NCBI GenBank assembly: GCA_947396885.1
Contig: OX377204.1
Location: 27,287,706 to 27,351,705, forward strand
Direction: 5' to 3'
DNA: 64,000 nt
Origin: Heligmosomoides polygyrus polygyrus
Taxonomy: Eukaryota > Nematoda > Chromadorea > Rhabditida > Heligmosomidae
In this document: piece after piece, positions 56,701-64,000 of the stretch
Numbering within the stretch: position 1 is the first letter of the stretch
Layout: each line of letters begins with the position of its first letter
The notes under the pieces: model-generated
The model's input: the letters and a program-made list of their open reading frames with translations, nothing else
Databases searched by the model: none
What the model was told of the DNA's origin: nothing
Program-made: the position numbers and the translations under genes

Positions 56701-59700
56701 CAAGGAGGCCATTTGCCGCCGTGTTTGATAAGATTTCGAAGGCACAGTTTTGTTTTTTCGGCAAGATAACTCAGCCTTACGCGTTCCACACTGCGCTGCA
56801 GATTGGCTTAATGCTAGTGGAGTCAAGCTTCTGGAGTGGCCTTGTGGTTCTTAAGATCTTAACCCGATAGAAAACTTGTTGGCGATGTTTTACACAACAT
56901 ATTCAAAATTGCTACCACTCACCCCTCGATTTCTGTACTGGAGAACGCCATGCATGATCAACTAGAGTTTTCGGTCGTGTTTATAACAAAGGCGACGTAG
57001 CGCATTACCAACCGCATTTTGTCTGCGACTAGTTTTGTAATGAAATAGACCAGTTAGCTAAAATGTAAGGATGTATTCTCATGCACAAACGGTCACAGGC
57101 TCGACTCCCGGATTTGGCACGCCATACCCTGCAGCCCAGCTTGACAGGCCAGCTCATGAAGAAACCTAGTCAGCAAACGCTAAGAAGTCGAAGTCTATGC
57201 AGTGCACCATCTTAGACTGCAAAGTGGAGGCGATCAAGAAGGTGGAACTAGTTTGCTACCTTGGAAGTGAGCTATCTGAAGAAAGAAGTGTGGACCAGGC
57301 GGCCTGGGCACGGATATGCGTAGCCTCTCTCAAGCGAAGGGACTAGACGGGAATCCTCTGCTACCCTAGATGCTCAGGAAACTGAAAGACAAGCTCTACA
57401 GAACAGCGGGCAGGTCTGCATCTATGTGGCAGTGAGTTCTGGTCTGTAGGTAAGACAATGGAGCGATGCTCAACGCTGGTGAAATGAGGCAATTACAAGT
57501 TAGGTATGCGTGTTGATGGAGCCGTTGAGGCAGGGTGCGAAGTGAGGATGTTATGGAAGTGATGGAGACAGCTCCAATCCAGATGAAGATAAGGAGGTAA
57601 CGCTTGGTATGGTGCGGGCACATCCTCTGAAGACCAGAAAATCACCCCATAAGGCAGTTCCTAGTCTTCTAGGCACCCGGGAAGCGCCCGAAAGTGGCCC
57701 CGTAGAAACGTTGGAAGCACGGCATCAAGGGAGATCTCCCTAAAGTCGGCGCTACGGCAGACGATACCCTCGATGGGAGAAGGTGGACCCTGCCACTGCG
57801 CGGGACAGCGCTCAGGAGAAGAAGAAAACATTTTTTTGAAATGAGGGTTTTATGTAATGGACCCACAATTTTGCAGCCGATCACTTTTTTAATCTTTAAA
57901 ATAAAAGCGGTATCCTACCGTAATGGTATCCTGCGCCGATCAGGGGTGAGATTTATCAACGAATTGCAACAATCTTAAGGAAAAAATACTGCGGAAATAG
58001 CTGACAGCGCTGCTTATCAAGCGATATCGCTTGTTGATAAGTTGCGCTATCAGGGTTTCTCCGTTAGGTTGCTGTAATTCGTTAATGAATCTCGCCCCAG
58101 GTATCCTAATCAGGATTTTCACATAAATGTCTTCAAAAAAAATGTCTATAGAACACTATCGTGACGTTATTTTGGCAGCGGGTTTTCGGTGAATGGTGGA
58201 TGATTCTGATAGTGGACCTATAATTTTGCACCGGTTGTGTATTCTTCCGACCTTGGCTGCTCCGCCATGAGAAGGGGACAATTTTCCCACTGCCACCAAT
58301 TTTCCGAAGGAGAAAACTCCGAGAACCAGAATCTGTACTGCATAGAGCAACGTAAAACCCTGCGAACTGAATCTTATAATGTGCTCAGTCTGCAACAATA
58401 ACGTACAAAATATGGAAAACTGCGAGAGAGGCGCGGTACTCGAGGTACTGACAAACGATCTGTAATTCATTAATCGACTACGTTAACCATGGAGACACAC
58501 CTTGAACTTGACTACACACCGGATAGTAAAAAAGGGAATATTCCCTCATGCCTCTGCTTCATATTCTGCTGAGAGAGAGCCTGTTCTTCGTATGCCCATC
58601 GCAACAGTCAGTGATTCAGACCTACGACATACTTACCGGGGAAAGGTCTCAGGCGCAGTTCTGAATGGGGAGAAATGGATAGTTCTGCGATAGCCTCCTC
58701 CTTTCACATACAGTTCATATAGTATAGTAGAAAAACATGTTTCGTTTTTGCTCAGTCCTTGAACTCAAAGAGATAATTAGGGGTACAGTATTGCACCGCC
58801 GCCCGTCCCTACCGTAACCTACCGTAATCGGCCGAAATTTGAAAAACGGATGTCTGATTCGTGATCAGTACCCCAAGCAACACCTTTGGGCGAGCTTTGG
58901 ACAAAAATTTTTTCGACCTCTCTTCGACCTCTAGAGTCGCGAAAGTGCAAAAGTGCCTCAATGGTAGTTTAAATCAGCTTATTTCCTATACATCTACACA
59001 TTTGTTTCACTCTAAATAGTCCAATAAGGGTTTACTGAGAGCCGTGCTTCACTCCTCGCTTTTCCCAGTTTCTGAGTTATACAATGTTTTGTGTTTTTCA
59101 GCGAATATTAAACAGTGACCGACTGAGCAGCACGACCTGCAGCAGGTACGAGTGACTGGGCTGTCGAGGTCATTATCACCGATTTCGCCCAAACTTCTCC
59201 AGGGGGTTATTTGGGTGCTGATCACGAATCTGACATTCGTTTTTTCGTATTGCGTTGGAGTACGTTAAGTTACAGTAGGTAGAGGTGATTAATGGTGAGG
59301 TCATGGTCAACGTTTTTGCCAAACATCGTGTTGAGCACGAATCTGACACTTATTTGACAATTTAGAATGAAATAGGTGTGTAGTAGATATGTAGGAGGCA
59401 AATTGGTAAAGGAGGCAGCAGAAAAAAAACGTTTAAATAGCGCATAGCGCGGGAGTCGACCATCTGACTTAGAACGTGTGAGGCAGGCTCTCAACCTGCC
59501 GAGCCACCGATGCGCCTGTAGCACAGCCTTTCGCCACGTCCTATACATTAGCGCCCGTAGGCACGTGGGCACGCGCTGATGGTGCTACTGTACCCCGCCT
59601 TCGAGGGCCCTAGCTCTTTTGGTTCAAGGACTCAGCAAAAACGAAACATATTTTTCTAGTGTGTGAAGGATGGAGATTCTCGCAGTGCTATCCAATTCCC

Positions 59701-61442
59701 CCGTTCTACGCCTGAGACCCTTCCCTGGTTAGATACTTCAATGGTATGTAGAACTACCTCTCCTGGTTTTGGTGTGTTCCGTAGTTTCATTCACGTGTTC
59801 ATTCATTCATCCATTCAGCTAAGTGGGGAAACTCCATTTTCGCCGCTTTATCACAACTCTCCGCTCTTCTCAAAACAGCTGATCTAGTACGCTCCAGGGA
59901 TAGCAATTCCTAGGTTTCTCTGCATTCAGTTATTGTTGGTATCAAATTATGGACAAAGGTAGTGTTGTGTTGGAAATTTAGAGATCTAATCTAATAACAG
60001 TAGGAGTTTGTCGTATTCTTCACCAGAGGTCTGCCTGTACGACTTCGCGTAGCGTGGTACTCAAAACCTTTAGAAACAAACGCACAGTGGATGCCGGATA
60101 TTTCAGCTGCACCATAATAGCCTTTTCTTCCTTCTTACAACACTGAAGCTCCCGACGACGCTTCCGACCGCACACGGCAGCTTTCATGTGAATTTCGTGT
60201 CTTACCATCAGTTCTGGGCGCGTGTAGCGCAGTCGGAGGAGGGAAGCCGTGGGCACCCGATACCAGGTTCCTGGTTCGGATTTCCCGCCCAGGCCAACCA
60301 AGCCTTCCATCCCTCCGGGGTCGGTGAATTGGTACCAGACTTGTCTGGGAAGGATAAAGCGCTGACTTGTTCATCGGAAAATACGCATTCATGTCGCCTC
60401 CACGACATCCCGTAGAAGTAGAATGCGCTGGCGCATCCCAGAAGGGATTGACTAATGCCGTCCTTTATCCTTTTTTATTCTTTACTATCAGTTCTGTAGC
60501 AAATAAACATATTGAAAAAGTAATGATACTGGTAGGAGTTTCGGAGTGGTGCTCTAGTATTCCAAAGATATTTTCAATGTCTGAACTCTTGTACAAGTGC
60601 TCGTGCTCGCACTTCACGTCTTCATGCACTTGAAATGCGTTTTTTGCAACAACTTCCGCGCTACTCCACGCTGCTATGGCAGTAGAGTAAACTGACACTC
60701 ACCCCGCCTGTCTAAGCCTTCCAAGTTTGTAGCAGAGTCGATGTCTATTACCAATCTTGGTTCTATAAATATTTCTGTTTTTAGGCACATCGAAGTGCAG
60801 GTGTTAGCCGACAAGTATGGCAACGCAGTCCACTTGTTTGACAGAGACTGTTCGCTGCAGTACCGCCAGAGAAAATGTACTGAACATACACATTTCAAGA
60901 AAAAAATTAGTGGAGTTATTGGGTTGTAAAATGTGTCCGTAGTGCTTCTTTAACACATAGAATCTGTATGTGGCGCTAACGGCCCATGTATGATGCCTTG
61001 TAATATGCTTTTGGGTGGAAGACACAAATGATTCCACTGTCATTATCTCTAATAACAACGGAAATTGATCTAAAACTTTCAAAGCAAAAACATAATGCAC
61101 GAATACATATGAGTATGCTAAATCCTACAAAAAAGGAAAACAAACAAAATTGCTAGAGAAGGTGCCATTGTGTACCTTCCCTGGGCTCATTCTCGAAATT
61201 TGGACCACTGAACTCGCCTAACAGAGAACTACCCCAATTTATAACACACCTAAAATTAAGCCTAAAATTTCTGAAGATATAGTAATGTCTTACCTATTAT
61301 TTAAAGAACATTGACTAAATTGCAAACATTTCGTTTACAGTTTTGGAAATGGCACCAGCTCGGGACCTAGACGATAACATTCGTGAGCGACTATACGCCG
61401 ATGCTCTTGCGATCACACGCCATGTTGGTTATGAGAACGCAG
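52906..61442 (+). CDS. Divergent biotin-carboxylase domain, pyruvate-carboxylase-like, seven exons, both ends missing
   Basis: Family reaction: ATP-dependent carboxylation of biotin, in mitochondria for pyruvate carboxylase. Exons: 52906-53022 ([17 protein letters not shown]), 53416-53474 ([17 protein letters not shown]), 53539-53709 ([20 protein letters not shown]), 54162-54302 ([29 protein letters not shown]), 54359-54450, 60785-60876 ([20 protein letters not shown]) and 61341-61442 ([15 protein letters not shown]). VGYENAG and E.APA favour pyruvate carboxylase over propionyl- or methylcrotonyl-CoA carboxylases. All exons are open, splice sites are GT..AG, and phases agree except between exons 1 and 2. 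There the KADEAY..G segment is absent and a direct join would give a stop. Substitutions at normally invariant sites: SE to AM after GFL, MGDK to MRDK, GGGGRGM to GSGGRGM, and QRRHQK to QYRQRK. The 6.3-kb intron is full of transposons. The remaining domains would lie beyond 64 kb. Confidence 0.85.
54162..54450 (+). CDS. Carboxylase exons 4-5: ATP-grasp glycine-rich loop
   Basis: Exons 54162-54302 and 54359-54450, with a 56-bp intron. The ATP-grasp Lys (VILKP) is kept and the glycine-rich loop is altered to RGSGGRGM. Exon 5 ends LIEKFL-like ([11 protein letters not shown]), with the Arg codon split across the next 6.3-kb intron. Confidence 0.88.
56040..57045 (+). mobile_element. Tc1/Tc3-like transposase relic
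   Basis: Broken frames in order: an N-terminal DNA-binding segment ([17 protein letters not shown]...[15 protein letters not shown]...[14 protein letters not shown]) at 56110-56314, [20 protein letters not shown] near 56445-56510, [18 protein letters not shown] near 56760, and [17 protein letters not shown] near 56830-56880. The second and third catalytic residues (QDN Asp, PIEN Glu) survive; the first block is eroded. No terminal repeats were recognised. Confidence 0.75.
57130..57831 (+). mobile_element. Non-LTR retrotransposon C-terminal remnant
   Basis: Frames give [75 protein letters not shown] and [20 protein letters not shown], then GATADDTLD. This is the conserved C-terminal tail of LINE ORF2 in the RTE/L1-like style. 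It is a different family from the 49.5-kb RTE and riddled with stops. Confidence 0.75.
57942..58100. mobile_element. Foldback MITE
   Basis: The ends GGGTGAGATTTATCAACGAATT and complement (AATTCGTTAATGAATCTCGCCC) pair, and the centre is CTTATCAAGCGATATCGCTTG with its partner. A related GGTATCCT..ATCAGG string flanks both sides (57925 and 58101), a possible target duplication or pre-existing repeat. Confidence 0.65.
58728..59658. mobile_element. Composite TIR element (931 bp) with tRNA-like interior
   Basis: Left end TAGAAAAACATGTTTCGTTT and right end complement TAGAAAAATATGTTTCGTTT continue to match for about 65 bp (TTTTGCT.AGTCCTTGAAC..AAAGAG). Inside, 58840-58935 and 59170-59255 form a second inverted pair around GATTCGTGATCAG.ACCC, related to the dispersed repeat at 28.9 kb. 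A tRNA-like sequence lies at 59447-59528 on the - strand. Confidence 0.75.
59447..59528 (-). other. tRNA-like sequence inside the TIR element
   Basis: On the - strand GCGCATCGGTGGCTCGGCAG begins a D-arm-like stretch, GGTCGACTCCCGC is B-box-like, and the ends GCGCAT/ATGCGC could form a six-pair acceptor stem. The anticodon and T stems do not form properly, so a decayed tRNA or SINE head is more likely than a gene. Confidence 0.4.
60216..60481 (+). mobile_element. tRNA-derived SINE, family A, copy with clear target duplication
   Basis: Head TAGCGCAGTCGG and CCTGGTTCGGATTTCCCGCC, full body with a small deletion, and TCCTTTATCC tail. TTACCATCAGTTCT (60202-60215) and TTACTATCAGTTCT (60482-60495) flank it with one difference. 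This shows LINE-type insertion and fixes the element's ends. Confidence 0.92.
60785..61442 (+). CDS. Carboxylase exons 6-7: catalytic strand region
   Basis: Exons 60785-60876 and 61341-61442. The conserved HIE.QVLAD segment is intact. The next motif reads CSLQYRQRK where the family has CS.QRRHQK, so the His is replaced by Gln and the following Gln by Arg, while the Gln and final Lys remain. Exon 7 restores FLEMAPA and ends HVGYENA with a GTGAGC donor. The following exon is not found before 64000. Confidence 0.88.
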
Positions 61443-61844
61443 GTGAGCCAATACTTTGTCCAACAATGAACAGTCCTCGCGTAATCCTCTACAGAAAGCA
61501 ATAGTGTTGTACTTTCATGTTGCATGAAAGATTATTTTCCGTAACTTTGACTGTGAGGCGTAGTGTGTTGAACATATCCTCCATCACAGCCTTTTAGAGG
61601 CAATAGGGGGACGAGCGTTGTTGTGAAAAAGGATGGCCTCCACCTTGGCTCTTTTCTCGACTTTTTTTTTAATGGGACTGAAGGAGACACTTACATAGCC
61701 TGCAACAACTTTGCCAACTTCTACAGAAAGCGGAAATTTCATTTCTGACAGGTTTAGAAGAATTCACCAGTTGCGCACAAGCTCAATAGTACCGTCAAAT
61801 TAACAAATAATAAAGAAAATGTTAGAGACATTGGAACTGTGTGG

Positions 61845-61851
<7 letters not shown>
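61443..61851 (+). other. Carboxylase intron, no recognised feature
   Basis: Unassigned sequence leading to the TTTA microsatellite. Confidence 0.4.
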
Positions 61852-61904
<53 letters not shown>

Positions 61905-61907
61905 TTT
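61852..61907. repeat. (TTTA)n microsatellite, LINE 3' tail
   Basis: About 14 uninterrupted TTTA units. The same motif in shorter form (1749-1764) ends LINE copy A. Confidence 0.9.
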
Positions 61908-64000
61908 CATGCACCCATAAAAGTGCGCTCAAGAATTATAGGGAAGAAACAACAGATGAAAAAAAAAACCATTCGATGACAGACACAAAAAATAGAATAG
62001 CGTAAACGGTTCCTGGAAGCTAGGGGTCAAAGCTAGCTTTTAAAATGATATATCCAAAAGATTTTATCACAAAACTATCGTGCTGTAACCCAACCACGTC
62101 TGCAGCGTAGACCAGCGAGTACCCCAACAATTGGCAATGGTGCCTCTTTATTTCGGCAAAGCACAGGAACCTGTAGGAGCTTCGGCACACGGGTATACCA
62201 ACATCCCACGTGGAACCTACAGGTTGGGTAAAGATGGTTGGTAGCATACAAGCGTGGAGCATTAGTGACAGCACTAGATAGTGCCGTTTGGAAAGCTAAA
62301 CGATTTGAAACGAGCTGTAGCGCTTACGACCACCTACTTCCTCAGGAACAAATGCATTGAACGGGAGGTGTTAATTAACAAACAAGCAAACAAACGTCTA
62401 AAAGAGGTCAAACATGGACAATGAGGAGATAAAGAGCTACGAGAGGGAGTGGTCTTCGACATAGCATGGAAAATGAAGCAATATTAAACCACAATTCCGT
62501 AGTGGTGGAATTGGATACCATCTGTGAAGAGGCCCAATGCATAGCATGGTACCTAAAAAAAGAAATCAATGAGAACGGGTGAAAAACAGCAACTGAGAAA
62601 GGTTAAGCTTATCAAGTCTGTCCTTAAAAACGCTGCTATTGGTTGATTGAAGGACCTCAGGCGGGAGCAACTGGAGCCATCTTGCGCACCTGTTAAAAAC
62701 GTTGTTGAACATCAAGGTGTACCTTTTTCTGTAGACCATCGGATAATGGATGTTGAACTCACCTGTCCTCTCACTGGAAGGTCTAAACATCCAGTAATTA
62801 CTAGGTAAAAGCTCAATTTCCCTGCGAAGAATACGAAATGAGAACGCTAAATCCAAAATTGCGCGCCTCTCCTGAAGTGTTTTGAGCCCAAATTTGACAA
62901 GCCTCTGATGGTAACAAGGGATATCATTTCTGAACGCAGTGGGAGTTAATCTGTACCAGAGGAGACGAGTGAATACCTGCTGGACTCTTTCAATTTTTTG
63001 AATGTCCTTTCTTAAATGGGGACTCCAGACCTGCGAGCAGTATTCCAGGTGAGGTAACACGTGTAGCTTGTACAGGCGCAGCAGTACTCTTTCATCTGAA
63101 CACTTTACGTTTCGTAGAATTGAGAATAAGCTTGAGTAGGCCTTTCTGACAGCATAATCGACTTGAACGGAGAACTTAAGACTTCTATCAAAGACAATTC
63201 CAAGGTCTTTAATTGAATCGCATGACTTCAGTATGGCACCGTTGATGGTATATAATGGTGTTTCAGCACCCCCAAAGTACACTACAACGCTCTTGTCTAG
63301 GTTAATAGGAATGCTCATAACAGAAGTCCAGTTTACCAAGTTATCAATGGATTTCTGAAGAGATGCCCGAACGCAGGTGCTGTCTTTAACATCATAGGCA
63401 CCATAGATCTTTAGATCGTCAGCGTAGAACTTTATTTTAACGCCAGTGGAGGTTCGGAGAATCTGAGGAAGATCGATAGTGTAAATCAAGGAGAGAAGAG
63501 GCGATAAGACACCTCCTTGAGGAACACCGCTTAGGCACGTGTACCTCATAGAGGTGCTCAACCCAACTCTGACAGTCATGCCTCTGTTAAATAGATAAGA
63601 TCCAAACCAGCTTAGAAGCTTTCCTTGAACACCAAGAAGTTCAACTTGGTTAAAAGCTTTAAATGGCAGACCTTGTCAAAAGCTTTGGAAAGATCGATGT
63701 ATATAGCATCCACCAACCTTCCACTGTTGATAGCTTGGCTAAAGTCATAGAGGGTATTTGTTAGATTCGTTGATGTAGAAACACCTGGTAAAAAGCCATG
63801 CTGTTCGTGGAATTATGTGAAATTTTCCAAGCCAAGACAGCAGTTTCCCATATATTATCTTTTCCATTACTTTAATGGGAGTCGGGATGAGGCTGATAGG
63901 GCGAAAATCCTGAACGGAATGGCTGCCAGACACTTTGGGAATTGCCGTTACAATAGCTTCTTTCCATAGTTGTGGAACCTCTCCTAGCATTAGAGAAATG
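61852..64000 (-). mobile_element. CR1/jockey-like LINE copy B, extends past the window
   Basis: On the - strand an open frame 63579-62566 (337 codons) encodes reverse-transcriptase blocks SGVPQGGVLSPLLSLIY, the catalytic YADD (YADDLKIY), DLGIVFDRSLKF, LPHLEYCSQVWSP and the C-terminal domain ending at 62566. A further piece, 63990-63745, encodes WKEAIVTAIPKV..., DFRPISLIPTPIKVMEKII (RT fingers). These are separated by a frameshifted stretch. The 3' region runs about 660 bp to a TTTA microsatellite at 61852-61907, read as a (TAAA)n tail on the element's strand. It sits in the carboxylase intron in antisense orientation. Confidence 0.88.

Larger units (their letters stand above)
54451..60784 (+). 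other. Carboxylase intron 5 (6.3 kb), transposon-filled
   Basis: Holds a Tc1/Tc3-like relic (56040-57045), a LINE remnant (57130-57831), a foldback MITE (57942-58100), a TIR composite (58728-59658) and a SINE (60216-60481). I recognise nothing in 54451-56030 or 59660-60200. Confidence 0.7.

Noticed and set aside
28316..59528. tRNA-like sequences at 28.3, 26.8, 43.0, 46.1 and 59.5 kb as functional tRNA genes
   Set aside because: A- and B-box matches are present, but acceptor, anticodon or T stems fail to pair and all but the 43.0-kb one lie inside repeats.
61852..61907. TTTA tract as a replication or matrix-attachment signal
   Set aside because: Its position at the 3' end of a LINE explains it.

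Overview
The window is eukaryotic: genes are split into short exons with GT..AG introns and strong TTTNCAG-type acceptors, and most of the rest is transposable-element (TE) debris. The exon and intron style, the mariner, RTE, CR1-like and tRNA-SINE families, and a base composition near 45% GC suggest a strongylid (clade V) nematode such as a hookworm. That attribution is an inference. I see no operon, prokaryotic feature, CRISPR array or intact tRNA/rRNA gene.

Two host genes are recognisable, both on the + strand and both cut by the window edges or lacking ends. (1) About 3.6-23.6 kb carries 22 exons of a P4-type ATPase (phospholipid flippase, ATP8A/TAT-1 class). They splice in frame with no stop and run from the actuator-domain LDGET motif through DKTGT and GDGAND to the last membrane segment. 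A probable 23rd exon lies at 26.4 kb. The N-terminal exons must lie to the left or are unrecognised. (2) About 52.9-61.4 kb carries seven exons of a biotin-carboxylase domain closest to pyruvate carboxylase. It differs at several normally invariant positions and one exon seems to be missing. It continues off the right edge.

Most of what remains is repeats, often nested. 8.4-10.2 kb is a dead mariner interrupted by a piggyBac-like MITE. 20.3-20.8 kb is an LTR-retrotransposon integrase relic. 24.05-25.3 kb is a full-length but frameshifted mariner with terminal inverted repeats (TIRs) and a TA duplication. 32.9-36.2 kb is a 3.3-kb inverted repeat whose arms carry piggyBac-like ends and a SINE, with a mariner in the spacer. 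40.7 kb is one of three copies of a ~200-bp MITE with 8-bp target duplications. 44.8-47.8 kb is a Helitron-like repeat interrupted by a TIR element that contains eight copies of a 114-bp tandem unit. 48.5-52.0 kb is an RTE retrotransposon split by a hAT-like element that itself contains a second RTE. 56-57.8 kb holds Tc1/Tc3-like and LINE remnants, and 61.85-64 kb a CR1/jockey-like LINE on the - strand.

The interest is therefore structural: insertion order readable from target-site duplications, a tRNA-headed module with variable 114-bp copy number found in different contexts, an intact flippase stretched by TE-filled introns, and an oddly divergent carboxylase. I found no convincing new multi-gene system.
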